64,000 nt of DNA, taken from the NCBI RefSeq assembly GCF_900091655.1, contig NZ_LT594621.1, positions 1 to 64,000 of the forward strand, in the 5' to 3' direction. This document shows positions 54,250 to 63,425 of the stretch, piece by piece. The translations under genes and the position numbers were made by a program. Each line of letters opens with the position of its first letter. The first letter of the stretch is position 1. Origin of the DNA: Culturomica massiliensis (lineage in GTDB: Bacteria > Bacteroidota > Bacteroidia > Bacteroidales > Marinifilaceae). The notes under the pieces are model-generated. The model saw only the letters and a program-made list of their open reading frames with translations, was not told the origin of the DNA and made no database searches.

Positions 54250-54786
54250 TTATTCTCCGTTCCAGGAGGAAGCTAATAACTGGTAGTAAATAACATCTTC
54301 CCATTCATTTCCTCTTTTCAGCCACTCTTTACGATAGCCGGTGCGGTCGAATGTCAGGGAGTCGAATAATTTCTGACTGGCGATGTTACAACTGGGGACG
54401 CTGCTGTATACCTGATGCAATCCAAGGACTTCGAAGCAATAGTCGATAATCAGTTTGATCGCATTTTTAGCATATCCTTGTTTACGGTTTTCTTTATCAT
54501 AAATCATAATTCCCAGACCGGCCCTTAGGTTGTAGGGATCGAAATCGTATATGTCTGCCAGACCGATAGGTGTATTGTCTTGTTCTTTGCATATCATCAA
54601 ACGCACCTGTTTGGTTTCGTAAATATCCCGGTGAGAGTTTTCAATGTATTGCTTCAATGCAAAATGAGAGAAGGGAGTGAGTGTATCACTGACTTCCCAT
54701 AAATCCATATTGTTTTCCCATTTATATAAATATTCTAAATCTTCCGGTTCCAAGGCTCTTATAAGAACCAATTCGTCTTTCATCAT
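54250..54786 (-). CDS. GNAT-family acetyltransferase
   Basis: The 178-residue protein has the RimJ/SpeG-like acetyltransferase fold: LIRALEPEDLEYLYKWENN at the start, the acetyl-CoA loop region DKENRKQGYAKNAIKLII near 100-117, and a C-terminal YRKEWLKRGNEWEDVIYYQLL typical of RimJ/RimL relatives. The substrate (an N-terminal amine, polyamine or amino acid) cannot be told from sequence. The start MMKDELVLIRA offers two ATGs three bases apart. Confidence 0.82.
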   Translation of the reverse strand: MMKDELVLIRALEPEDLEYLYKWENNMDLWEVSDTLTPFSHFALKQYIENSHRDIYETKQVRLMICKEQDNTPIGLADIYDFDPYNLRAGLGIMIYDKENRKQGYAKNAIKLIIDYCFEVLGLHQVYSSVPSCNIASQKLFDSLTFDRTGYRKEWLKRGNEWEDVIYYQLLASSWNGE

Positions 54787-54849
54787 GGTATTAACTTTTA
54801 ATTATTAGGTGTAATTTTACTCGTTTAAAAACGGACTTAATTTATAAAA

Positions 54850-55662
54850 TTATTTTATTTTTTCCATATTCAGATCAATAGCTTTACCTAGTTTTTCTTC
54901 ATCGAATTCGCGAATGAAAGCATCGGGATATACTTTTCTGACTTTGGGTAAATCCTGCCGTGCTGCTGCCAGGGTATAATATACGGAGTAAACATAGCGG
55001 TATAAATCTCCCATACGCATGACTTTGATTCCGTATTGTCCTTTGAAGAAAGCATCGGATAAAGGAAAACTCATCGAACAGATCTGAATGGTATATTTGG
55101 TGTTTTTTTCCGGCTCGCCGATTGTTCGTGTGGTGTCTGATCGGTTTTGTTCTTCTGTCGTTTCAATCGGGAGGGGAGTCGTTTGTTGCCCCGTTTTCCC
55201 GGAAGTCATCTTGTATGTCCGGACTTGTTTGTTACAGAAGTTGATTTCCTCTTCGATAATGTCCAGTAACTCTATTGCATTTGCCGGGATAGATTGCTGT
55301 AATTTATTATATGTTTTGATGGCTTCGATGTATTCCCGATTGGCCGAGTGTGCTTTTGCCAGGTGATAGAGGATGCTTTTGTTCAGTGATTTTTCCTGGT
55401 TTTCAGCATAAGCGGTTTGTAATATCCCGACAGCTTGTGAGGAAAGGGAGTCTGTATGATAGTAGCATATTCCTTTTAACAGTAATATTTCTGTGTCGTA
55501 TTGCCACTTTTCCGGAAGCCGGGTAAGTGCTTCCAGGGCTTTGCCGTAATTTTTTTCACTGATCCATTTTTCTATTGCTTTCCGGGGTTTATCCGGAACG
55601 GCACAGCAGATGTCCGGAAAAACTGTGATGAAAAGTAGGGGTAGTAATATATATTTGAGCAT
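54850..55662 (-). CDS. Periplasmic TPR-SPOR protein
   Basis: The 270-residue protein starts with a signal peptide (MLKYILLPLLFITVFPDICCA), has helical repeat segments like TPRs (residues 30-150), and a C-terminal SPOR-like region near 195-258 (YTIQICSMSFPLSDAFF, MGDLYRYVYSVYYTLAAAR), which binds denuded peptidoglycan in division proteins. I used the ATG at 55662; the upstream in-frame start at 55698 would add 12 residues before the signal. A TATATTTG box (55703-55696, minus strand) precedes it. A cell-envelope role is inferred. Confidence 0.7.
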   Translation of the reverse strand: MLKYILLPLLFITVFPDICCAVPDKPRKAIEKWISEKNYGKALEALTRLPEKWQYDTEILLLKGICYYHTDSLSSQAVGILQTAYAENQEKSLNKSILYHLAKAHSANREYIEAIKTYNKLQQSIPANAIELLDIIEEEINFCNKQVRTYKMTSGKTGQQTTPLPIETTEEQNRSDTTRTIGEPEKNTKYTIQICSMSFPLSDAFFKGQYGIKVMRMGDLYRYVYSVYYTLAAARQDLPKVRKVYPDAFIREFDEEKLGKAIDLNMEKIK

Positions 55663-55821
55663 GGAATGTTTGTCGTTTAGTCGGGTGTAATGAGACAAAT
55701 ATAGTCTGTTTTCATGAAATAGAACATATTATTAATTACTTTTGTCTTTGCCCGTTGACAGAGTCGGTATTGGCTCTGACCGGGGTACAGACACGATTTA
55801 TATACGAAAAATTAACTAATA

Positions 55822-56754
55822 ATGTTTAATCTTTTATGTGTATTGGGGCCGACTGCGAGCGGTAAAACGGCCTTGGCCGTCCGGATGGCGGCAGAATTAG
55901 GCGGGGAGGTTATCAGTGCCGATTCACGGCAGGTGTATCGGGGGATGGATATCGGGACCGGCAAGGATTTGGAGGAATATGATTATGAAGGGCGGTCCAT
56001 ACCTTATCATCTTATCGATATTGTGGATGCCGGATATAAATACAACGTTTTTGAATATCAGCAGGATTTTGTAAAAGTATGGAAGGATTGTAAAAACAGG
56101 AATGTTTTTCCTGTTTTGTGTGGTGGTAGCGGGTTGTATTTAGAAGCTGTTTTGAAGGCTTATCGTTTGTTAGCTGTGCCTGTGAATGAAGCATTGCGGA
56201 AAACACTGGAAAATAAAAGTTTGTCTGAATTGAGTGTTATTCTGTCGGCATATAAACGAATGCATAATACAACAGATGTGGATACGGTAAAGCGGGCTGT
56301 GCGGGCTATCGAAATTGAGGAATATTATAAACTGCATTCTTGTATCGAAGGGGAGTTTCCGGAGATTCATCCTTTGATTGTCGGTGTGGATGTCAGCCGG
56401 GAAGTACGTCGGACACGTATCGATAAGCGTTTGCAGGAACGATTGAAAAACGGGATGGTTGAAGAAGTGCAACAATTGCTGGAACAAGATATTGCACCTG
56501 AGGATTTGATTTATTACGGATTGGAGTATAAATACCTGACTCTTTACCTGACGGGACAGTTGACTTATGAGGATATGGTTGAAAAGCTGAATATTGCCAT
56601 TCATCAATTTGCTAAACGGCAAATGACCTGGTTCAGAAAGATGGAACGGCAAGGATTTTCCATCCATTGGATTGACGGTAATTTGCCTATGGATGAAAAA
56701 GTCATGCTGATTCGTGAACTGATGGAAACGGGTTGTCAGTCTTCTTCGGTGTAG
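55822..56754 (+). CDS. miaA: tRNA dimethylallyltransferase
   Basis: The 310-residue enzyme isopentenylates A37 of tRNAs that read codons starting with U. The P-loop GPTASGKTALA is at residues 8-18, ISADSRQVYRGMDIGTGK follows, and the C-terminal QFAKRQMTWFRK is conserved. A TACTTTTG box at 55737-55744 may serve its promoter. The last 19 bp overlap the convergent HEAT-repeat gene. Confidence 0.94.
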   Translation: MFNLLCVLGPTASGKTALAVRMAAELGGEVISADSRQVYRGMDIGTGKDLEEYDYEGRSIPYHLIDIVDAGYKYNVFEYQQDFVKVWKDCKNRNVFPVLCGGSGLYLEAVLKAYRLLAVPVNEALRKTLENKSLSELSVILSAYKRMHNTTDVDTVKRAVRAIEIEEYYKLHSCIEGEFPEIHPLIVGVDVSREVRRTRIDKRLQERLKNGMVEEVQQLLEQDIAPEDLIYYGLEYKYLTLYLTGQLTYEDMVEKLNIAIHQFAKRQMTWFRKMERQGFSIHWIDGNLPMDEKVMLIRELMETGCQSSSV

Positions 56755-57251
56755 TTTGCCAGGAAGTGCAGCGCATTATCGATCAGAAATTGTTTTTCTT
56801 CACTGGGACTTCCTTGTTTTAAGATACGAATTGCTGCTGTGCGCTTTTCTTCATCTATTCTATGGATATTTTCTATGGCTGTAGAAGCTTCCAGGGCAAC
56901 TATGAAATCCTCCTGTAGAGTCAACTCTGCAAAGAGAACGATGTAAGGAGAGAAATCCAGTGCTGATTCCCAGCATAATCTCAATAACCGTGATTTGGGG
57001 ATCGTTTCGGTTGTTGTCCGGATCCGGTCGATTACAATTTGCGGGAAGGCATTGTCTTTGATATCTGCCAATAGATTGACTAATTCTTCTGTTGTTTTGT
57101 GATCTTTTGCAGTTGTCAGAATATCCAGTAAAGCCGGAACGATTGTGATGTCCCCTTCGTTTTTAACAGCAGCCAGGGCTTCTTGTCTCAACTGGATTTC
57201 TTCGCTGCCGAGTTTTTTCAATATATCTTCTTTGTTTTCCATTGTTGTCAT
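56736..57251 (-). CDS. HEAT-repeat-like helical protein
   Basis: The 171-residue protein is almost entirely alpha-helical, with about four 35-residue helical pairs (EIQLRQEALAAVKNEGDI, VPALLDILTTAKDHKTTEELV) like HEAT or armadillo repeats. Such proteins are scaffolds or adaptors; no catalytic motif is visible. It lies 67 bp upstream of the Xer recombinase gene on the same strand, but a terminator between them faces the recombinase gene, so they are likely separate units. Confidence 0.55.
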   Translation of the reverse strand: MTTMENKEDILKKLGSEEIQLRQEALAAVKNEGDITIVPALLDILTTAKDHKTTEELVNLLADIKDNAFPQIVIDRIRTTTETIPKSRLLRLCWESALDFSPYIVLFAELTLQEDFIVALEASTAIENIHRIDEEKRTAAIRILKQGSPSEEKQFLIDNALHFLANYTEED

Positions 57252-57283
57252 GATTGATTACTTAGGAGTGCGAAGATAAAAAA

Positions 57284-57305
57284 AGAGCGTTTATTTAAAC
57301 GCTCT
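57284..57305 (-). terminator. Terminator of the Xer recombinase gene
   Basis: A perfect 10-bp stem, AGAGCGTTTA and TAAACGCTCT around TT, is followed on the minus strand by a run of seven T. It lies 14 bp past the recombinase stop. Confidence 0.85.
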
Positions 57306-57318
57306 CTTTGAAATTATT

Positions 57319-58272
57319 TCATTCGTTCTTTTTCTTTTTTTCTTCCTTTTCCTCTTTTTCCTGCTCTTCTTTGATGATTCGCGGATGATATTTACTGAGG
57401 GTTTCTTTCAGAAAATTATTGTTAAGATGAGTGTAGATTTCTGTTGTCAGGATGGATTCATGTCCTAGCATATCCTGTACAGCCCGTAAATCAGCACCGC
57501 CACTAACCAAGTGTGAGGCGAATGAATGACGGAACGTATGCGGAGATACCTGTTTGGTGATTTTAGCCCGGGTGGTCAGATGTTTGATAATATTGAATAC
57601 CATCACTCTTGAAAGGGCTGTTCCGCGTTTGTTCAGGAATAAGACGTCTTCGTATCCCGGTTCTATATCCAGGTAGCTTCGGTAACCTTTCATGTATAAT
57701 TTGATTTCCTCTTTTGCATTTTTGCTCAATGGAATTATACGTTCTTTGTTCCCTTTTCCTTCGATTTTAATATATCCGCCACGGAAATTGATGTTGGAGA
57801 TTTTTACACTGATCAATTCCGATACACGTAATCCGCAAGAGTAGAGTGTTTCGATGATTGCTTTGTTTCTTTGTCCTTCCGGCTTATACATTTCGACGGC
57901 ACGTAAAATGGCATCGATTTCATCTACAGTAAGGACACTGGGAAGTTTACGTCCGATTTTCGGTGCTTCCAGCAATTTTGCAGGGTTGTTTTCCAATACT
58001 CCGTCATAAGCTAAATATTTGAAGAAGGAACGGATGCTGGAAATACTTCTGGCTTGAGTCCGGTTGGTTACACCTGCCTCATTTACATAACTGATATAAT
58101 CTTTCAGCATGTCATAGGAGATTTTTTCCGGTCCTTTTACTTTCAAAGTTTCTTCACAATAAGTAGCTAATTTTCTGACATCATTCAAATAAGCTTCAAC
58201 TGAATTGGCTGAGAGCGATTTTTCGAGAATTAAGAATGTCTTGTAGCTTTCAATGGCATTTTCCCAAGTCAT
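57319..58272 (-). CDS. xerD: XerD-like tyrosine recombinase
   Basis: The 317-residue protein has an N-terminal SAM-like core-binding domain (residues 1-95) and a C-terminal catalytic domain with all residues of the tyrosine recombinase family: R149, K173, H245, R248, H271 and nucleophile Y280. Length and arrangement match chromosomal XerD, which resolves dimers at dif. An acidic/lysine-rich tail, EEQEKEEKEEKKKKNE, extends the C-terminus. No mobile element borders it, so a housekeeping role is most likely. The upstream 429 bp are very AT-rich. Confidence 0.9.
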   Translation of the reverse strand: MTWENAIESYKTFLILEKSLSANSVEAYLNDVRKLATYCEETLKVKGPEKISYDMLKDYISYVNEAGVTNRTQARSISSIRSFFKYLAYDGVLENNPAKLLEAPKIGRKLPSVLTVDEIDAILRAVEMYKPEGQRNKAIIETLYSCGLRVSELISVKISNINFRGGYIKIEGKGNKERIIPLSKNAKEEIKLYMKGYRSYLDIEPGYEDVLFLNKRGTALSRVMVFNIIKHLTTRAKITKQVSPHTFRHSFASHLVSGGADLRAVQDMLGHESILTTEIYTHLNNNFLKETLSKYHPRIIKEEQEKEEKEEKKKKNE

Positions 58273-58701
58273 GTGTGTTAGTTTAAAGTTATTAATAAAT
58301 TATCCCAATGTATCGATATAAGTGTATTCATATAAATATTGTTTTATCGATATAATATAAATTCGTCGGTAAAGATATATATTTTTTAATTTATCTCACT
58401 ATAATTATCTCAAAATAATAATACAAAGTAAATTAATTATTAGATAAAAGGCAAAATTTCTTATGCAAAATTTAGAATTTCGTCCAAAAATGCAATATCA
58501 TTCTTTACATAGTTTTGTCATAATGATAATTTATTTGGGAGGAGCGCTATTAACGGATAATGATTAGAATTGTGTTCAAAATGTATGAAATCGTCTTTTG
58601 GAAGTCAGAAAATGAAACGGTATATTAATATCAAGAATCCTTCTTTTTTGATTTTTAACCTCGAAAAAATGACTAAATTTGTGAACTGACAGAAATATTG
58701 A
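58273..58701. other. Very AT-rich gap upstream of the Xer recombinase gene
   Basis: This 429-bp divergent spacer contains a direct repeat TATCGATATAA at 58311-58321 and 58345-58355, 34 bp apart. A TAAATTTG box (58674-58681), with a TTTG 23 bp upstream of it, may serve aroQ. I found no gene or dif-like site. Confidence 0.5.
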
Positions 58702-59136
58702 ATGATGAATGGGAAAATAATGATAATGAATGGTCCCAATCTGAATTTACTCGGTATACGAGAGCCGGGTATATACGGGAAAGAGGGATTTGATGAATAT
58801 TTGAACGTGTTACGTGAAAAATATGAAGGTATAGATATGGACTATTTTCAGTCCAATATAGAAGGCGAACTGATCAATAAGATTCACGAGACGGGTTTTT
58901 CTTACGAGGGTATTATATTGAATGCCGGCGCCTATACACATACGTCTATTGCATTGGCCGATGCTATTTCTGCTGTGACAACCCCTGTTATAGAAGTACA
59001 TATTTCCAATACTGCCCGCCGGGAGAATTTCAGGCATGTATCTTTTTTATCGGCAGTGTGTCTTGGAACGATAACCGGATTCGGGTTGGATTCGTATGAA
59101 CTGGCATTACAGGCATTGCTTTTACGCAGAAAATGA
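58702..59136 (+). CDS. aroQ: Type II 3-dehydroquinate dehydratase
   Basis: The 144-residue enzyme performs the third step of the shikimate pathway. The motifs IMNGPNLNLLGIREPGIYG, the catalytic tyrosine in that loop, ILNAGAYTHTSIALADAI and VEVHISN-like PVIEVHISN are all present, and length fits the dodecameric type II family. The start could be the second ATG at 58705. It is 46 bp upstream of the pyruvate kinase gene and may share its transcript. Confidence 0.93.
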   Translation: MMNGKIMIMNGPNLNLLGIREPGIYGKEGFDEYLNVLREKYEGIDMDYFQSNIEGELINKIHETGFSYEGIILNAGAYTHTSIALADAISAVTTPVIEVHISNTARRENFRHVSFLSAVCLGTITGFGLDSYELALQALLLRRK

Positions 59137-59182
59137 TGCAGATTTGAAAATAAAGAATTCGGAGACAGAAAATTGAAAAATT

Positions 59183-60583
59183 ATGAAGAGAACAAAAATT
59201 GTAGCGACGATATCGGATAAAAGATGTGATGTGGATTTTTTGCAGGATTTATATGCAGCCGGAATGGATGTGGTGCGTTTGAATACGGCGCATCAAACTC
59301 TTGACGATGCTATGAAGGTGATCCGTAATGTCCGGATTGTATCTGATAAAATACCTTTATTGATAGACACCAAGGGACCGGAAATAAGAACAAAGCTGAT
59401 CGAGCAGCCGATGGAGGTGGAAAAAGGGGAGGTCATATATATTACCGGGGACGATACTTTGACATTGGATGAGAAACTGATCCATGTTTCTTATGAAAAT
59501 TTTACGGCCGATATAAAAGTCGGGGATAAGATTCTGATTGACGATGGGGATATGGAGTTTATTGTACAGGATAAATATACCGATCGTCTTGAGGTTGTAG
59601 CGACGAATCCCGGATATGTAAAAGATAGGAAAAGTGTAAACGTACCGGGGGCGATGATGAAATTGCAGTCGTTGAGTGATAAGGACCGTACATTTATCGA
59701 ATTTGCCATCGAAAACGAAGTGGATTTTATCGCCCATTCTTTTGTCCGCAATAAAGAAGACGTGCTGGCTATTCAGCAAATCCTGGACCAGCATAACAGT
59801 AACATCAAAATTATCGCTAAGATTGAAAATCAGGAGGGAGTTGATAATATCGATGAGATTTTAGATCATGTTTACGGTGTAATGGTGGCCCGTGGGGATT
59901 TGGCTATTGAAATCGATGCGGAAAAAATTCCTCGGATTCAACGTTATATTGTGACGAAATGTATCGAAAGTAAAAAGCCTGTTATTATTGCCACTCAAAT
60001 GCTGCATACGATGATTGACCATCCGCGTCCTACGCGTGCAGAAGTGAGTGATATCGCCAATGCTGTGTTTATGGGGACGGATGCGATTATGTTGAGTGGG
60101 GAGACGGCTTATGGGGAATATCCTTTGGAGGCTGTAAAAGTGATGACGAAAGTGGCTGAGGCCAACGAACTGATGACACCTCCTGATTCCGGCCGTAGCT
60201 TAGTGCGTATCAATAATGAGATTACTGCAGCTTTGGCACGTGTGGCAGTAAAGACGACAACCATGCTGCCCATTAAAGCCATTGTCGTGGATACCTTAAG
60301 TGGACGTACAGCCCGTTATTTGTCAGCTTTCCGGGGTGCATTGCCTGTGTATGCCCGTTGTTATAATCAGAAAGTGATGCGGGAACTGGCACTTTCTTTT
60401 GGGATACGGCCTTATTTTACGGAAAAACCCACCTCGCGGGATGAGTTTATCCGTGATATTCCGGATGTGTTATTGCATGCCGGTTATGATCCGGAAGATT
60501 ATATTCTGGTTATCGGAGGTAGTTTCGGGCATGTCAGGGGAGCTTCTTTTATGGAAATATGTAAAATCAGCGATATTAAATAA
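59183..60583 (+). CDS. pyk: Pyruvate kinase
   Basis: The 466-residue enzyme makes pyruvate and ATP from phosphoenolpyruvate and ADP. The barrel motifs are present: GMDVVRLNTAHQT near residue 28, IAKIENQEGV with the catalytic lysine near 213-222, ARGDLAIEID, and PTRAEVSDIANAVFMGTDAIMLSGETA. The usual NxSH of the first motif is NTAH here. The final domain is complete. An intrinsic terminator follows at 60626. Confidence 0.94.
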   Translation: MKRTKIVATISDKRCDVDFLQDLYAAGMDVVRLNTAHQTLDDAMKVIRNVRIVSDKIPLLIDTKGPEIRTKLIEQPMEVEKGEVIYITGDDTLTLDEKLIHVSYENFTADIKVGDKILIDDGDMEFIVQDKYTDRLEVVATNPGYVKDRKSVNVPGAMMKLQSLSDKDRTFIEFAIENEVDFIAHSFVRNKEDVLAIQQILDQHNSNIKIIAKIENQEGVDNIDEILDHVYGVMVARGDLAIEIDAEKIPRIQRYIVTKCIESKKPVIIATQMLHTMIDHPRPTRAEVSDIANAVFMGTDAIMLSGETAYGEYPLEAVKVMTKVAEANELMTPPDSGRSLVRINNEITAALARVAVKTTTMLPIKAIVVDTLSGRTARYLSAFRGALPVYARCYNQKVMRELALSFGIRPYFTEKPTSRDEFIRDIPDVLLHAGYDPEDYILVIGGSFGHVRGASFMEICKISDIK

Positions 60584-60625
60584 GTCAAGAAGTCGCTTTT
60601 AAGTTTCGCTAACATTTTATAGGAT

Positions 60626-60661
60626 AAAATACGGGTATTTGTTGTGAATGCCCGTATTTTT
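60626..60661 (+). terminator. Terminator after the pyruvate kinase gene
   Basis: AAAATACGGG (60626-60635) pairs with CCCGTATTTT (60651-60660) around a 15-nt loop, ending in T-rich DNA. Confidence 0.75.
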
Positions 60662-60727
60662 AGTATCCGCTCATCACAGAATGTTTCATAACTTTGTGTT
60701 TGTATAAACTAACTAAACTAGAGCGAA

Positions 60728-61318
60728 ATGAAAAAATTAGTATTGGCGTTGATCGCGGGGATCGCTCTCTGGGGTACGGCGCAAGCACAGACCGAATTCC
60801 GATTCGGACCGAAAGTCGGGTTGAATGTGACGAATTTGACCCATTCTGACGGAGATAATAAAGTCAGTATAAATGTAGGAGCTTTTGCAGAGATGCGGAT
60901 TAACGACCTGCTGGGTATTCAGGGGGAATTACTTTATTCCCGTCAGGGATGGCGTGATAAGGTGGATATTGACGGGGATAATGTGAACGTGAAGTATCGT
61001 GTAAATTACCTGAATATTCCGGTTATGGCACGCCTTTATGTCATGGAGCATTTGAGTGTGGATTTGGGACCACAACTGGGGATCGCACTGAATGCCAAGG
61101 CGCGTTATAAAGAGTCCGGTACGACTGTCAAAAGTAAAATGCGCAATTTAAATACGATCGAGTGTAGTTTCCTTTTCGGGGTTTCTTACGATCTGTTCGA
61201 CCGTTTTCTGTTGTCGGCCCGTTATAATTTAGGACTTAGTAATGTGTTTGATAAAGATAAATTCGGAAGCAGTAATAGAAATCATGTCTTCCAATTGTCT
61301 GTCGGATATCGTTTGTAA
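60728..61318 (+). CDS. PorT-like outer membrane beta-barrel protein
   Basis: The 196-residue protein has a signal peptide (KKLVLALIAGIALWGTAQA) and an eight-strand barrel pattern, EFRFGPKVGLNVTNLTHSD, LLYSRQGW and the C-terminal NHVFQLSVGYRL ending in aromatic residues for outer membrane insertion. It is a paralog of the next gene product, about equal in length and sharing RVNYLNIPVMARLYV. PorT-type proteins aid secretion in relatives, but this short form may simply be a barrel of unknown role. A TAACTTTG box at 60689-60696 precedes it. Confidence 0.75.
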   Translation: MKKLVLALIAGIALWGTAQAQTEFRFGPKVGLNVTNLTHSDGDNKVSINVGAFAEMRINDLLGIQGELLYSRQGWRDKVDIDGDNVNVKYRVNYLNIPVMARLYVMEHLSVDLGPQLGIALNAKARYKESGTTVKSKMRNLNTIECSFLFGVSYDLFDRFLLSARYNLGLSNVFDKDKFGSSNRNHVFQLSVGYRL

Positions 61319-61613
61319 AATGGAATGCAGGAGGTTGTCCCGGGAACTTTTTTATTGTCCCATGGGAGGATTCGGTGATCTTAATCAATTGTTATCATTT
61401 GAATTACGGATTATGGCGTGAGATGACGTGATGATAATTCTGTTTTTTGTGGCAACCTCTTTATTTATTTTTGTTTGTTTTCTTCTTTTTTGGCATGATT
61501 CTTGTATTTTATTTAAAATTGTGAAATTTTAAATTGCGGTTTTGACGACTATATCTCAATTTAAAGTTTACGATCTGAAACAATAGAGGAATTCATATTA
61601 AAATGAAGAGAAA

Positions 61614-62204
61614 ATGAAAAAAATTATTTTACTATTCGCAGTATGTATGGCGTCTGTCGCCGGACTTAAAGCCCAATCGATTGTTATCGGTCCGAAAGCC
61701 GGATGGAATATCACTAATATTTCGAACATCGATGACAATAAGAATAAACTTAGTTTTCATTTGGGTGCATTCGCCGAATTCAAGGTAAACGATTATTTTT
61801 CGGTTCAGCCTGAGTTGGTGTATTCCCGTCAAGGGTTGCGTGCAGAGAAACTCGAAGGCTGGAAGCGTAGGGCGCGTGTGAATTATCTGAATATACCTGT
61901 TTTGGCTAAATTTTATGTATGGGATGAATTGAGTGTGGATTTAGGGCCTCAGTTCGGTTTTGCGTTGAACGGTAAGTATAAATTTTCAAAAGACGGAGAT
62001 TCTGAAAAAAGGAAAATCCGGGATCTTAATACCTTTGATTTGAGTTTTGCATTGGGACTATCTTATAATTGGGAAGATTTTATGTTTTCAGCCCGTTATA
62101 ATTTTGGTATTACCAATGTGATAGATAAGGATGCTGCGGGAGATAACAATAAGAATCATGTGTTCCAATTGTCGGTGGGATATCGTTTCAATGATTTGTT
62201 TTAA
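61614..62204 (+). CDS. PorT-like outer membrane beta-barrel protein, paralog
   Basis: The 196-residue protein has a signal peptide (KKIILLFAVCMASVAGLKA) and parallels the preceding gene product through VIGPKAGWNITNISN, YSRQGLRAEKLEG, RVNYLNIPVLAKFYVWDEL and the C-terminal NKNHVFQLSVGYRF. The two genes form a tandem duplication separated by 295 bp with AT-rich words. The function is unknown. Confidence 0.75.
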   Translation: MKKIILLFAVCMASVAGLKAQSIVIGPKAGWNITNISNIDDNKNKLSFHLGAFAEFKVNDYFSVQPELVYSRQGLRAEKLEGWKRRARVNYLNIPVLAKFYVWDELSVDLGPQFGFALNGKYKFSKDGDSEKRKIRDLNTFDLSFALGLSYNWEDFMFSARYNFGITNVIDKDAAGDNNKNHVFQLSVGYRFNDLF

Positions 62205-62723
62205 TGTGATGTAGAAAAGATCATTTATTTTTATTATCAACTTTTCGGGCGATTCTCTATGGGGATAGAGAATAAATGACGGTTGGTACCGGTGTCCTTG
62301 GCTGGAAACGGTTCCAACCGTTATTTTATTGAAAATGATTGAGTCTGTCTGAAAATATCCGGAATTGTGCGTGCAGTGTGTTGCTAAAGGCTGGTTTGCA
62401 GATATCCGGGAAGAAACTGTTTTATCGCTTTTTTGTAAAAAATTTTAGAATCGAGGATTTATTCTATATGTTTGTAAAATAAAAGAAAACCGTTTTTCCG
62501 GAAAAATAAGAAGTTATTTTATTGATCAGAGAGAGACTCTTGTAAGTAGTTTGTTTGATGAAATGGAGAAGTTGGTAAGAGAAGCCGGTGTTGCCCGTAT
62601 TAATTTTGAAAATCAGTTTGTGGTGTCTGAGATGTATTCCGGAGTCCGATTCTCTGATTAATCCGGAACATGCTGAAAAAGTCGGTCGGGAGTCTGAAAT
62701 TACAAATTGGTTATCGTGTGATT
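62205..62723. other. Gap upstream of the third barrel gene
   Basis: This 519-bp region holds a perfect 9-bp hairpin, ATTCTCTAT with ATAGAGAAT, at 62252-62273, a CGGTTGG/CCAACCG pair at 62280-62320, and a short open frame at 62563-62661 (MEKLVREAGVARINFENQF start) that has no recognisable match. I do not call it a gene. Confidence 0.45.
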
Positions 62724-63383
62724 ATGAAGTTTAAAGTTATTCTTGTATCCGTTTTTATTCTTGTCGTTCATTTTTGTTCCGCTCAATTGGTGCGGAGAGT
62801 GGACTACGATGCAGCTATTGCTGTTCAGGCCGGCGGAAGTACCGGTATCCTTTTACCGGGAAAGATCAACGGTATGAAGTTTGATGGTATTTACGGATTG
62901 AAAATGACGTTTCCGTTTACCCGGAGGTGGTTTTTGGGGGCGGAGTTCAATTACAATCAGCTAAGAACCCAGAATAAACACAGCTTTTCTTTCTCTGAGG
63001 GAGAAAATATTTATCAACGGGATGTGGAGGCTGATCTCAAAATACAGGCTTTAAATGTACCGGTTTATGTTAAATATCTGCTTGGGCCTTATGGTAATAG
63101 TATTTTATGTGGGGGGTATTTTTCATGGATATATAAGGGACGATTGGCTGTTTATGAAAAAAAGAAACGTTTTCAGGCAGATACGGATAAATGGGATGCG
63201 GGGGTTGTGATCGGGGTCGGGCAGAGAATTGTCAAGCATCTGAATCTGATGTTTAAGATCAATGTCAGTGTAAAGGATTTGATGAAAAAATCGGATTTGT
63301 ATCCCAAAAAGATATTTCCTGTACAGGCGAATCTGACGTTAAGTTATGATATTTTTCGGATCGGTGATTGCGGGTGTGATTAG
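62724..63383 (+). CDS. Outer membrane beta-barrel protein
   Basis: This 219-residue protein has a signal peptide (KFKVILVSVFILVVHFCSA) and alternating strands typical of small outer membrane barrels (GIYGLKMTFPFTRRWFLGAEF, VYVKYLLGPYGNSILCGGYFSW). It ends in GDCGCD instead of a terminal aromatic, which is unusual for the BAM signal. I used the ATG at 62724; an in-frame start at 62670 would put 18 residues before the signal peptide. It is distantly related to the two upstream barrels. The sialidase gene follows after 42 bp and may share its transcript. Confidence 0.7.
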   Translation: MKFKVILVSVFILVVHFCSAQLVRRVDYDAAIAVQAGGSTGILLPGKINGMKFDGIYGLKMTFPFTRRWFLGAEFNYNQLRTQNKHSFSFSEGENIYQRDVEADLKIQALNVPVYVKYLLGPYGNSILCGGYFSWIYKGRLAVYEKKKRFQADTDKWDAGVVIGVGQRIVKHLNLMFKINVSVKDLMKKSDLYPKKIFPVQANLTLSYDIFRIGDCGCD

Positions 63384-63425
63384 AAGGTTCTTTTGTATAA
63401 AGTCGTAAATTTAAAATAAATAATT

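Noticed and set aside
58273..58701. dif site or replication origin
   Set aside because: No 28-bp two-arm dif-like sequence and no DnaA boxes were seen; high AT content alone is not sufficient.
62563..62661. Small 32-residue gene
   Set aside because: It has a plausible amino-acid composition but no detectable family, no Shine-Dalgarno sequence and no context, so it is only mentioned as part of the gap.
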